Assembly (NCBI RefSeq): GCF_002902945.1
Contig: NZ_CP026102.1
Coordinates: 2,294,001-2,358,000, forward strand
DNA: 64,000 bases
Source of the DNA: Paraburkholderia caribensis
GTDB taxonomy: Bacteria; Pseudomonadota; Gammaproteobacteria; Burkholderiales; Burkholderiaceae
Direction: 5' to 3'
The notes below the pieces were generated by a model. The model saw only the letters and a program-made list of their open reading frames with translations. It was not told the origin of the DNA and made no database searches. Below, in pieces: positions 52,131 to 60,948 of the stretch. Position 1 is the stretch's first letter, and each line of letters begins with the position of its first letter. A program made the position numbers and the translations under genes.

Positions 52131-53687
52131 TCAAGCATGCGCGATGGCCGCCGCTCTGACGCAATTTCGACCTGCACGCTTCGCTTCGTAAAGCGCAAGG
52201 TCCGCCGCCTTCGTCAGTTCGTCCAAAGTGGTCGGGCATCCGCGTCGACCCGTTGCGCATCCGACGCTGACCGTGAAGGGATGAAGCCCGGCCGTTCCAG
52301 CCTCACGCCATGACGCCTCCAACGTCTCGCGTACACCTTCGGCGACGCGCAAAGCGTTCGCCGCATCGGTGTCGGGCAACACGGCCACGAATTCCTCGCC
52401 ACCATAGCGGGCCGCGCAGTCACTGCGACGGCGGACGCGTTGCGCAATACAGCCGGCCAGATGCTTCAACGCCTTGTCGCCTTCCGCGTGACCGTGTTTG
52501 TCGTTGTATTGCTTGAAATGATCGGCATCGATATAGAGAACGGAGAGGCAACTCTGCGTGCGCTGTAGCCTCTCCCATTCTGCTTCCAGCACCTCGTCGA
52601 GCGCGCGGCGGTTCTTGAGCCCCGTGAGCGAGTCGGTTTGCGTGAGTTCCGTCAGGCGGCCTTCGGCGAGCGCGCGGTCGCGCAGCGCAAATGCCAGCAA
52701 CCAGACCACCGCGCAAAAGGCGAAACTGATCGCGCAAGCGGACGTGCCTACGATCCACGAAAGCGTCTTCCATGAGGCGAGCACGTCGTTGAGCGCCGGC
52801 GCGACGACCGCAATCAGCGGCGTACCGGGCACGCGTTGAAACGTGTAAAGTCTCAGCACGCCGTCGGCCGGCGAACGCGCCGCATAGAAGCCGGAATCCT
52901 GGTTCACCATGCGCGGAAACGTCTGCGATTTACTGAAGTTCGGTGCAATTGCCAGTCGTATATAAGGATTCCTTGCTACAAGTGTGCCGTCGGTCCGAAC
53001 GATTGCCGTGACACCGCCTGGGCCGACGTTCAGCCCGTCGAGCAGGCGGCTGAAGTACGCCACGTCGATGGCGACCAGCGCCACGCCCTTGAAAGAGCCG
53101 TCGGCGTTGTTCATCCGTCTGCTCAGTGCCAAGGCTTCCACACCCTCGCGCGAGCGCGCCCGATACACGGCGGAAACATACAGGCCCGCGTTCGCCGACT
53201 GGCGATGTACGAGGAAGTAATCGCGGTCGCTGAAGTCCCAGTGATGCGTGCTCGAACAGCACCCGTCCATCAACTGCCCGTGTTCGTTGGTCACGCCCAT
53301 GCCCGTCACGTATTGCGAAGTTGCGGTACGGTTGAACAGCAGTTCGTGCCGCACGTCCGCGTTCATATGTTGAACGGCCGGCTTGTCAAGAGCGGCGATA
53401 AGCGTCCTTAACGATTGATCCGAGGATTCGACGGTGTGGGAGATATTGCTCGACAATACCGCGGCAACGTTCCTGGATGTCTCGTGGGCGTGGCGAATCG
53501 CTGTGTCGCGCGCGGCAACAAGTGTTAGCAGGCTCACGCCCAGAACAGCCGCCGCAAGCAGTGTGCCGAGCGCGCCCACGATGCACGGACGACGGCCCGC
53601 GATAACGGCCGCGCGCCTGACAAAGTTTGGGAACACGTGATTTTTTGTGGGGTGTCGCTTTTTAGCGCGTCGACGCTTGTGCGACAT
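52131..53687 (-). CDS. Diguanylate cyclase with periplasmic Cache sensor
   Basis: About 518 residues. TM1 (IVGALGTLLAAAVLGVSLLTLVAA), a double-Cache-type periplasmic domain (about 65-290, including DFSDRDYFLVHRQSANAGLYVSAVYRAR), TM2 (IVGTSACAISFAFCAVVWLLAFAL) and a GGDEF domain. The active site is RYGGEEFVAVL, and an RxxD inhibitory site (RRSD) lies five residues before it, so the enzyme should make c-di-GMP and be product-inhibited. The start is chosen at the ATG 53687; the frame opens at 53720. It stands alone and its stop faces that of the upstream dehydrogenase. Confidence 0.88.
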   Translation of the reverse strand: MSHKRRRAKKRHPTKNHVFPNFVRRAAVIAGRRPCIVGALGTLLAAAVLGVSLLTLVAARDTAIRHAHETSRNVAAVLSSNISHTVESSDQSLRTLIAALDKPAVQHMNADVRHELLFNRTATSQYVTGMGVTNEHGQLMDGCCSSTHHWDFSDRDYFLVHRQSANAGLYVSAVYRARSREGVEALALSRRMNNADGSFKGVALVAIDVAYFSRLLDGLNVGPGGVTAIVRTDGTLVARNPYIRLAIAPNFSKSQTFPRMVNQDSGFYAARSPADGVLRLYTFQRVPGTPLIAVVAPALNDVLASWKTLSWIVGTSACAISFAFCAVVWLLAFALRDRALAEGRLTELTQTDSLTGLKNRRALDEVLEAEWERLQRTQSCLSVLYIDADHFKQYNDKHGHAEGDKALKHLAGCIAQRVRRRSDCAARYGGEEFVAVLPDTDAANALRVAEGVRETLEASWREAGTAGLHPFTVSVGCATGRRGCPTTLDELTKAADLALYEAKRAGRNCVRAAAIAHA

Positions 53688-53912
53688 GGTTGCGCAGGAT
53701 AACGACAGTAGTATCGGCAAACGGAACGAAAAATTGAGAGCTTTGAGCGGTTTTTTCAGTCAAAGCCCGCTCCGTCCGCTGGACGGCCTTTGGCGACAAT
53801 GGCCTGTCGACCGCTGTCAGACAGTTGACAGGCACGTTGCCGCCTTTGGTGCCGTCGTAGCCTCGAATGTCGGGTGCCGATGCGGGTGACGCGGCTAGTC
53901 ACGCGGATCGCG

Positions 53913-54554
53913 TTAGACGGCGGCCCTCTCGATCGGCGCAGAAGCGAAAGTCGCAATCACATCCGATGCGAGAATCATGCGACGCCAGTTCGCCGGGACG
54001 AGCGTCATGCTGCGGCGAGGGCGGAATACTTCGTCACCACGCATGATGGGGCGCCCCGAGAGCGCGCAAAAACCGTCATCCCGTGCCAGACCCAGACGCC
54101 AGATCTGCTCTGCGTAATGTCCCGTCTGGGAATCGCTCCACGAGATACTGAGCGTGTGAGCCGATAGTATTTCCTGCACGACAATCCGGGCTGGCAGCGG
54201 GATCCATTCGGCCTGGTGATTTTTTCGCGCAGCCGGCAATCGCTCCCGTCGCATCTTCTCCTTGAACGAGGTTTCCACTGGCGGAGTCAGGAAAAGAGGC
54301 GTCGGACAAAGCAAACTTAGCAGCGCCCGCTCGATAATCTGGCCGTCGTCCGACGGTAATGCCGCTTTAGACGTTGGCATTTTCATTCGATAAAACTGCC
54401 GGTGGTTGATAACGTGTTGGCAAACAGCGCGGGAGTCCCAGCTGATCAATGTCGAGGGTTCTGTTGACGCGATCATCTTTTGTACATCCGGGCGGCCTGA
54501 GTCTCTCCGGCACTGCACTTTTGATTGACGAACAAATTTCCGCAAATACGCCAT
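53913..54554 (-). CDS. DUF3331-family protein
   Basis: 213 residues, no signal or TM helix. The C-terminal half matches the DUF3331 pattern seen in Burkholderia: ISWSDSQTGHYAEQIWRLGL, GFCALSGRPIMRGDEVFRPR and PANWRRMILASDV. The function is unknown; the Cys/Gly/Asp pattern suggests a small binding domain. The start is uncertain; ATGs at 54554 and 54476 both lack good ribosome sites. The base composition of this gene and its upstream gap is less GC-rich than the surroundings. Confidence 0.65.
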   Translation of the reverse strand: MAYLRKFVRQSKVQCRRDSGRPDVQKMIASTEPSTLISWDSRAVCQHVINHRQFYRMKMPTSKAALPSDDGQIIERALLSLLCPTPLFLTPPVETSFKEKMRRERLPAARKNHQAEWIPLPARIVVQEILSAHTLSISWSDSQTGHYAEQIWRLGLARDDGFCALSGRPIMRGDEVFRPRRSMTLVPANWRRMILASDVIATFASAPIERAAV

Positions 54555-54744
54555 GTATTAACGAAACTTTCACACGATACTGATTCGAAACTGTTATCGA
54601 CCGTCTAAAACAGATTCTGGCTAAAGCAATAGCGGCATTTACCTGTTCGAACGCGGTTCATAAGCGCTTATCATCCACGCCACACGCATTTTTTTACAAC
54701 GACATTTATACTCACTTTTTCGGACATGACGGCTGGTGGAATTA

Positions 54745-55716
54745 ATGCATCGAATTGGCTACTTCTTGACGGATGACTTTCAGGTCATGGCCATTGGGAC
54801 CCAGACGGTGTTCGAAATCGCCAACGTCGTCGCGCGCGAACCTGTTTATCACGTGACGAATTACTCGCTCGAGGGTGGAGAAATTCGCTCGTCGCTCGGT
54901 GTCTCTGTCATCACAAAGCGGGCCGATTCGAACGCGACGGCAGACACATGGATGATCAGCGGCGTGGCCAATCCAACCGGCCGCATCACGACCGCTGAAG
55001 AACTCAGGTTCATCAGCGACGCGTCCGCACGATCGCGGCGCACGGCAGGCCTTTGTACGGGCGCGTTCGTTCTGGCTGAAGCCGGCCTTCTCGACGGCAA
55101 GCGCGCAACCACGCACTGGGCGTTCGCAGACGCCTTGCAAGCACGCTGGCCACGCATTCAGGTCGAAGCCGACCGCATCTTTATTGTCGATGGCGCGATA
55201 TGGACGTCAGCGGGATTGACGGCGGCGATGGACCTGGCGCTTGGCCTGGTGGAGAAGGATCTCGGCGCCGACTTCGCGATATCGGTGGCGCGTGCGATGG
55301 TCATGCCTCATCGACGCTCAGGCGGACAGTCGCAGCACTCTCAAATGTTGGCGCTTGCACCGAAGTCGGATCGAATCCAGATGGCGCTTGAACATGCACG
55401 CGTCAATCTGTCCAAACCCCTGCGCGTCGACGATCTCGCCAAGGCGGCACATCTGAGCAGCCGACAATTCACGCGTATTTTTCTTTCCGAAACGGGCGAA
55501 TCTCCCGCCAAGGCAATCGAGCGCCTGCGTCTGGAAGCGGCGAGAAACCTGATCGAGCGTGGCCGTCATTCGCTTGAAACCATTGCTCGAGAAACAGGGT
55601 TTCGTGACAGGCGTCACCTCAGGGACGTTTTTACCCGGGCCTATCAAATGACTCCGCAGTCGTTGAGGCGAGAGTCTCGTAATGTGACCGACAATGAACG
55701 CCTGATCGACGATTAA
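54745..55716 (+). CDS. GlxA-family AraC-type transcriptional regulator (DJ-1/PfpI + HTH)
   Basis: 323 residues. The N-terminal DJ-1/PfpI-like domain has the nucleophile-elbow Cys in AGLCTGAFVLAEAGLLDGKRATTHW, the hallmark of GlxA-type regulators. The C-terminal AraC domain has two helix-turn-helix motifs (LRVDDLAKAAHLSSRQFTRIF; SLETIARETGFRDRRHLRDVF). The ATG at 54745 is preferred over a GTG at 54736 because GGTGGAA lies before it. It precedes an SDR gene on the same strand by 188 bases, which it may control. Confidence 0.87.
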   Translation: MHRIGYFLTDDFQVMAIGTQTVFEIANVVAREPVYHVTNYSLEGGEIRSSLGVSVITKRADSNATADTWMISGVANPTGRITTAEELRFISDASARSRRTAGLCTGAFVLAEAGLLDGKRATTHWAFADALQARWPRIQVEADRIFIVDGAIWTSAGLTAAMDLALGLVEKDLGADFAISVARAMVMPHRRSGGQSQHSQMLALAPKSDRIQMALEHARVNLSKPLRVDDLAKAAHLSSRQFTRIFLSETGESPAKAIERLRLEAARNLIERGRHSLETIARETGFRDRRHLRDVFTRAYQMTPQSLRRESRNVTDNERLIDD

Positions 55717-55904
55717 TACATTGATGGCGTATCGCCCCGGGTACCGCCCTGATCGTTTATTGCGTTATTGCGCCGCCCGACATTCAACGCCGTACAGGTC
55801 ATCTCCGCAGCAGGAATGTCTTAAAACATGACCTTAAACGTCATTTGAGTTGCTGGCCTTCAGCACCACAATTCACTCCCACACAATCGTCGATACGGAG
55901 TGAC

Positions 55905-56708
55905 ATGATGACGCAAGCAAATCTGGGCACAGCGCTGATTACAGGCGCATCATCGGGCATCGGTGCGGTGTATGCCGAACGCCTCGCGCGGCGCGGCTAC
56001 GAACTCATACTCGTTGCCCGCAATCGTGAGCGCCTCGCCGCGCTCGCGAGCCGCATCACGACACAAACACAACGCAGCGTTGAAATTCTTGCCGCAGACC
56101 TTGGCACCAGGGACGGCCTTTCGATCGTAGAAGCGAAGCTAAAGCAGGACGCGACGATCACCTTGCTGGTGAATAACGCGGGCGTCGGCACCCACACGCC
56201 GCTTGCGGACAGTGACGTCGATGCGATGTCGCGCATGATCGATCTCAACGTGACGGCCCTGATGCGCCTCACCTACGCCGCCGTACCCGGCTTTCTGGCG
56301 CGCAGCAAAGGAGCCGTCATCAATATCTCGTCCATCGTCGCCATTGCGCCGGAAGCGCTCAATGGCGTCTATGGCGGCAGCAAGGCGTTCGTGCTGGCAT
56401 TCAGCCAATCGCTGCATCACGAGTTGGCCAGCAAAGGCATTCGGATCCAGGCCGTTCTGCCGGGCGCGACAGCGACCGATTTCTGGCAGACGGGTGGCCT
56501 GCCGCTGGAAAATCTCGACAAGTCGATCGTGATGTCCGCTGAAAACATGGTCGATGCCGCGCTGGTCGGGTTTGACCGGGGCGAGCTCGTGACGATTCCT
56601 TCGCTACATGACATCGTGAAATGGGACGGATACGAAAGCGCGCGGCGTGCGATGTCTTCCCTGTTGTCGACCAACGTTCCGGCGCCGCGCTACACGGCCA
56701 CGCATTGA
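55905..56708 (+). CDS. Short-chain dehydrogenase/reductase
   Basis: 267 residues, classical SDR: TGASSGIGAVYAERLA (cofactor), NNAGVGTHTPL, catalytic Ser in INISSIVAIAP, and YGGSK as the YxxxK pair. The ATG at 55905 follows ACGGAGTGAC; a second ATG comes directly after. The Arg at the end of the second strand (LVARNRERLAAL) favours NADP. Substrate unknown. Possibly controlled by the GlxA-type regulator upstream. Confidence 0.85.
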   Translation: MMTQANLGTALITGASSGIGAVYAERLARRGYELILVARNRERLAALASRITTQTQRSVEILAADLGTRDGLSIVEAKLKQDATITLLVNNAGVGTHTPLADSDVDAMSRMIDLNVTALMRLTYAAVPGFLARSKGAVINISSIVAIAPEALNGVYGGSKAFVLAFSQSLHHELASKGIRIQAVLPGATATDFWQTGGLPLENLDKSIVMSAENMVDAALVGFDRGELVTIPSLHDIVKWDGYESARRAMSSLLSTNVPAPRYTATH

Positions 56709-56925
56709 GATTCACCTCGGATACTGAACTGATCGCGAAGTATCCGACGCGTCAATCTGAAGTAGCGGGAATGGCCGAACTGCAGACGACAGCCTCAAAG
56801 CCAGTTCTTCAAGAAGAGAACGCCATTACGCGACGACGTTCGGTCATCCACGCCGAAGTACCGGAACCGCAATACGAACGCAGTGCGCCTGCCCCGGCGG
56901 CCGCACTGTGTTGGTTCGGTTCCTG

Positions 56926-57711
56926 TCATCCTTTGCCCAGCGGCGGCCGGCTGGGGAACCCGGCCATGTTGCTCAACTGAGCCAGTTCATTTGCAGCCTC
57001 GCGCAGCAGGACCGAGTACTCGTGGATCTTCCCGGCGGTCAACCGCACCCGTGGCCCGGCCAGACTGATCACGCCGACGCAGCGCGAGCCACTGATGACG
57101 GGCACGGCGACCGCTGACATACGCGGCGCAAACACCTCGTCGATCATCGCGTAACCACGCACACGCGCAGCTTGCAGGAACCCCAACAGCGCTTTGACCG
57201 TCGTCGGCGCGTTGGGTCCGAACTCGTTCGGCTGTCCAAAGCCCTGCTTCAGAACGAGCGCGAGCGCCTGTTCGTCCGTCATCGTCATGAGCCACGCATG
57301 TCCCGTCGATGTGCACGAAAGCCGTGCCGCCTGGCCCATGTCGGGATCGTAGCGAAAGCCGACGCGCTGCCCATCTGCCTTGCCCACCCAGATAATCGCT
57401 TCTCCGTCGACCAGCGACAGCCGCGCCAATTCGCCCGTCCGCGCGGCAACCCGTTCGATGATGGGCTGCGCAATATCGGCGATGCCCGTGAGACTCAGGA
57501 ATTCGAGCCCGTTCGACGTCATCCGCATTGTCAGAATGTAGCGGCTGTGATCGACCAGTTGCCGGACGTACCCACCCGCAACGAGTTCGGTAAGCAGGCG
57601 ATGGCATGAACTGCGCGGCAGGGACAAGGCGTCGGCAATCGCCACGAGACCCGCACCTTCGCCTTGCGACGCCAGAAAATCAAGAATGCGTAGGCCTTGT
57701 TTGAGCGACAT
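56926..57711 (-). CDS. IclR-family transcriptional regulator
   Basis: 261 residues from the ATG at 57711 (frame opens at 57729). An N-terminal winged helix (SLKQGLRILDFLASQGEG, LPRSSCHRLLTELVAGGYV) is followed by the IclR effector domain (RLSLVDGEAIIWVGKADGQ, SCTSTGHAWLMTMTDEQA, AVPVISGSRCVGVISLAGP). It is divergent from an MFS transporter and a type II dehydroquinase, separated by about 125 bases, and probably controls them in response to an aromatic or hydroaromatic acid. Confidence 0.87.
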   Translation of the reverse strand: MSLKQGLRILDFLASQGEGAGLVAIADALSLPRSSCHRLLTELVAGGYVRQLVDHSRYILTMRMTSNGLEFLSLTGIADIAQPIIERVAARTGELARLSLVDGEAIIWVGKADGQRVGFRYDPDMGQAARLSCTSTGHAWLMTMTDEQALALVLKQGFGQPNEFGPNAPTTVKALLGFLQAARVRGYAMIDEVFAPRMSAVAVPVISGSRCVGVISLAGPRVRLTAGKIHEYSVLLREAANELAQLSNMAGFPSRPPLGKG

Positions 57712-57836
57712 CGATCGTCGATTCCACAATACGAAATGAAGTTCCGGTGCGGAACGGTTCCTCTCTGCAGCGCGAACAATAGCACTTGTTCGGCACCCGC
57801 AACGAACGTTTCACCACATAGAAATGAGGAGACAAC

Positions 57837-59180
57837 ATGTCATCTATTGCTGACCCAGACCTCGCCGAAACGAGCCAGTCCGCGCATGCCCAGCTGATGG
57901 CGCGCCGGGCGGTGGCCGGGGCAACCGTAGGCACCGCGCTAGAGTGGTTCGACTTCGCGTTGTATGGCGTGGTCGCGGCCACGGTCTTTCCGAAGCTCTT
58001 TTTTCCGTCGCTCGACCCGACCGCCTCGCTGCTCGCGTCGCTCGCCAGTTTTTGGGCCGGGCTCGCCGCGCGCCCCCTGGGTGCGATCGTGTGCGGAATG
58101 CTCGGCGACCGCTGGGGTCGCCGCAAATTGATGCTCGTTACTGTCTCTGTGATGGGCGCGTCGTCGTTTCTGATGGGCCTGCTGCCCACCTACCAGCAGG
58201 TCGGCATCCTCGCGCCGACGTTGCTGGTTTCGCTGCGGATCGTCCAGGGTTTCGCGCTCGGCGGCGAATCAACGGGCGCCCAACTGATGGCGGTGGAGCA
58301 TGCATCGGCAGCGCGACGCGGCTGGTATTCGGGCTTGCTCGGCATCTGTTCGCCACTCAGCCAGATTCTCGCCAATTTCACGCTGTTCACGCTGGCGGCC
58401 GTGCTTTCGTCCGACGATTTTGATTCCTGGGGCTGGCGAATCCCGTTTCTCGCAAGCTTTGTTCTTGTACTGCTAGGCATCTACATCCGCAGTCGTGTAT
58501 CCGAGACACCCGCCTTCGAGGCACTCAACAAAAGCGGCGTACGGGCACGCGCCGCGAATCCACTCGGCATCGTGCTGAAGTACCACTGGCGCACTGCACT
58601 TCGCCTGACGCTGTTCTTTTGCGGGCCCGCTGCGCTGTTTTATCTGATCGTGGTGTTTTCGCTCAGTTATCTGACCAAACACCTCGGCGTGCCAAAGCAG
58701 ACCGGCTTCATGCTGTTGATGATCGCCAATGTCTGCGCCATCGTCGGCGCACTGGCGGGCGGCTATCTGAGTGACAGGATTGGACGCAAGCGCGCGCTGA
58801 TGCTCGGCTCGTTTTGCACGCTGGTCTGCTGCCTGGTCTACTTCCCGGTTCTCAACCAGAACTCGATCGCCATGACCATGGCCGTGATGGGCGCGTTCCT
58901 CGGCTTTACGCAGTTCCAGAGCGGCATCCAGCCGGTCTGGTTCGCCGAGTCCTTTCCGACCGAGGCACGCTATACGGGGTCCGCGCTGTCCTACTCAGGT
59001 GCGAACCTGCTCACGGGCGGCCCGATGCCCATTGTCGCCGTCGCGCTGCTGAATGCCTTTCACGGTTCTCCCTGGGCCATCGTCGCCGTGTGCGGCTCCT
59101 TGAATCTGCTTTCCTTTCTCATGATTGCAGTATCGCGGGAAACCAAAGGCACTGTCCTTGAACGCTCCTCCACACATTGA
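57837..59180 (+). CDS. MFS transporter, metabolite:H+ symporter type (shikimate/quinate-like)
   Basis: 447 residues with 12 predicted TM helices. The family motif GDRWGRRKLM lies between helices 2 and 3 and its repeat SDRIGRKRALML between 8 and 9. The start RAVAGATVGTALEWFDFALYGVVAA is typical of the metabolite:H+ symporter family that includes ShiA, KgtP and ProP. GAGGAGACAAC precedes the ATG. The dehydroquinase gene follows after 4 bases, which points to uptake of quinate, shikimate or dehydroshikimate. Confidence 0.88.
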   Translation: MSSIADPDLAETSQSAHAQLMARRAVAGATVGTALEWFDFALYGVVAATVFPKLFFPSLDPTASLLASLASFWAGLAARPLGAIVCGMLGDRWGRRKLMLVTVSVMGASSFLMGLLPTYQQVGILAPTLLVSLRIVQGFALGGESTGAQLMAVEHASAARRGWYSGLLGICSPLSQILANFTLFTLAAVLSSDDFDSWGWRIPFLASFVLVLLGIYIRSRVSETPAFEALNKSGVRARAANPLGIVLKYHWRTALRLTLFFCGPAALFYLIVVFSLSYLTKHLGVPKQTGFMLLMIANVCAIVGALAGGYLSDRIGRKRALMLGSFCTLVCCLVYFPVLNQNSIAMTMAVMGAFLGFTQFQSGIQPVWFAESFPTEARYTGSALSYSGANLLTGGPMPIVAVALLNAFHGSPWAIVAVCGSLNLLSFLMIAVSRETKGTVLERSSTH

Positions 59181-59184
59181 AACC

Positions 59185-59631
59185 ATGACTCGCAAACTTT
59201 ATATCCTCAATGGCTCGAACCTGAACATGCTCGGCGTCAGGGAGCCTCACATCTATGGCACCACCACGCTTGCGGACATCGAACAGAGCTGCCTGACACT
59301 CGCTGATTCGCTGAGGTTCGACTGCGTATTCCGTCAGACCAACAGCGAAAGCGAGCTGATCGACTGGATCCAGGAAGCGTTTCTTCAGGATGCCGCGCTG
59401 ATTATCAATCCGGCCGGCTTTTCGTTCGGTCGAATTCCCGTGCTCGATGCAGTCAAGCTCGTCAGGCGGCCGGTGGTGGAATTGCATATCACCAACATCC
59501 ACGCGCGCTCGGAAGAATATCGTCACTCGACAATCTCGGTCGCGGCTACGGCGGTAATCTGCGGGGCAGGCGCAAACGGATATCTGCTGGCAATCCGCGC
59601 GGTTGACGATCTATGGAGCAAGCAGCCCTGA
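59185..59631 (+). CDS. aroQ: Type II 3-dehydroquinate dehydratase (divergent, probably catabolic)
   Basis: 148 residues, the family length. Type II dehydroquinase converts 3-dehydroquinate to 3-dehydroshikimate. NGSNLNMLGVREPHIYG holds the flexible-loop Arg and Tyr. ELHITNIHARSEEYRHSTIS keeps the catalytic His and the Arg motif. The usual NPGAYTH segment is changed to NPAGFSFGR, which is unusual and may alter substrate fit. The ATG at 59185 lies 4 bases after the transporter stop. Its place beside the transporter and IclR gene suggests quinate/shikimate breakdown rather than chorismate synthesis. Confidence 0.82.
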   Translation: MTRKLYILNGSNLNMLGVREPHIYGTTTLADIEQSCLTLADSLRFDCVFRQTNSESELIDWIQEAFLQDAALIINPAGFSFGRIPVLDAVKLVRRPVVELHITNIHARSEEYRHSTISVAATAVICGAGANGYLLAIRAVDDLWSKQP

Positions 59632-59794
59632 GCCGCGCACTTCATGAATGACGGGGGCGCGTTGACGAAGCCTGCCGGAAGCGACGTCCACGCGTCGCGC
59701 ATCGACTGATGCGCGAGTTTTAGAGCCGTTCGAACAACCGCGGCGTGGCACCGGCGAATAGCAGAAAAAGGGCAAAAAAAAATGCTCGCCAGGA

Positions 59795-60715
59795 TCATCC
59801 GCCGCGCCCTGTTTTCGAAACCCGAGACTTTCGAAAAGTATCGAGTACCGTAGCGGCTTGAACAGGAATTGCAGCCGCATTGCTGGCTTTCATCAGTGCC
59901 TCGATACGCTGGGCAGTATCCGTCGACGGCGCGGGCGTGTACACCATGATGCGCATCCCCGGCGCATCGGGCACTTCCAGCGATAGCGCATCCAGCTCGA
60001 GCAACCCTGCTACCGGGTGCTCGATCACCTTGCGCCAGTCGCTGCGCTTGAGCACTTCGTGTTCCGCCCACCAGCGGCAGAAGTCAGCATCCGTATCGCT
60101 CAGTTCTTCGACGAGATCGCGCAAAAAGACCTCACCCGAAGGCCGAAGAATGTAGTCGCCGCGAAACTGCGCCAACACGCATTTCGCGTAGGCGTCCCAG
60201 CCCTGAAAGAGCGCACGCGCGCCGTCTTGCTGAAACGTGAACCACAGCAGATTGCAGCGGCCCGCAGGCATCTTGCGAAAGTCCGTGAATACACGCACCG
60301 CCGCCTCGTTCCACGTCACATAGTTCCAGTTGCCATCGACGACATAGGCCGGCATGTTGCCAAGCTGATCGAGCATGCGCCGAACCGTATCCGTCACGTT
60401 CTGTGCAATCGGATACGGGCCAGGCGGCGTGTAGTGATTGGCCAGTTCGAACAGATGCGTGCGCTCGTGCGGCGAAAGCTTCAGCGCATTGGCGAGGCTT
60501 TCGATCGTCTTGAACGACACATTCACTTCCCTGCCCTGCTCGAGCCACGCATACCAGGTCACGCTGATGCCGGCGCGTTCGGCCACTTCTTCACGGCGCA
60601 GGCCCGGTGTCTTGCGCCGGGCGCCACTCGGAAAGTCGATGTCCTCGGGCCGAAGACGTGCGCGGCGCGTCCTCAGAAAATCGGCCAGTTCGTTCAGGCG
60701 CTGCTGCTTTTCCAT
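59795..60715 (-). CDS. XRE-family regulator with MmyB-like ligand domain
   Basis: 306 residues. The N-terminal Cro/C1 helix-turn-helix (KTPGLRREEVAERAGISVTWYAWLEQGREVNVSFKTIESLANAL) is of the MmyB type. The C-terminal ~200 residues form the MmyB ligand-binding domain with PAYVVDGNWNYVTWNEAAVRVF, a PAS-like fold that may bind fatty acids. The ATG at 60715 has a strong ribosome site (AGGAGGCGAGAC). A perfect palindrome 30 bases upstream is probably its own operator. Divergent from the second sugar importer. Confidence 0.87.
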   Translation of the reverse strand: MEKQQRLNELADFLRTRRARLRPEDIDFPSGARRKTPGLRREEVAERAGISVTWYAWLEQGREVNVSFKTIESLANALKLSPHERTHLFELANHYTPPGPYPIAQNVTDTVRRMLDQLGNMPAYVVDGNWNYVTWNEAAVRVFTDFRKMPAGRCNLLWFTFQQDGARALFQGWDAYAKCVLAQFRGDYILRPSGEVFLRDLVEELSDTDADFCRWWAEHEVLKRSDWRKVIEHPVAGLLELDALSLEVPDAPGMRIMVYTPAPSTDTAQRIEALMKASNAAAIPVQAATVLDTFRKSRVSKTGRGG

Positions 60716-60744
60716 GTCTCGCCTCCTCATGCTTTCCCTGTTAC

Positions 60745-60764
60745 TGCCATTACTAGTAATGGCA
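60745..60764. promoter_or_regulatory. 20-base perfect palindrome, probable operator of the XRE regulator
   Basis: TGCCATTACT followed directly by its reverse complement AGTAATGGCA, ending 30 bases upstream of the XRE ATG and about 185 bases from the divergent binding-protein gene. It is AT-rich at the centre (CTAG) and typical of a dimeric helix-turn-helix site. Autoregulation is inferred. Confidence 0.75.
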
Positions 60765-60948
60765 ATTGCTAGATGCGCTCCGTCAACCATGCCACATTGG
60801 CGCCGTCGGGAAGCACGCTGTGTCCAGCATCGGTAACGCCAGATTATAGAACCCGTTACCGGTGCCTGTGACGGCCAGACGCGTTGAAGCGCAGAGACGA
60901 CGACGCGCGCGTCTTCCGATGGATATCAAAACATTTACGGAGACATTC

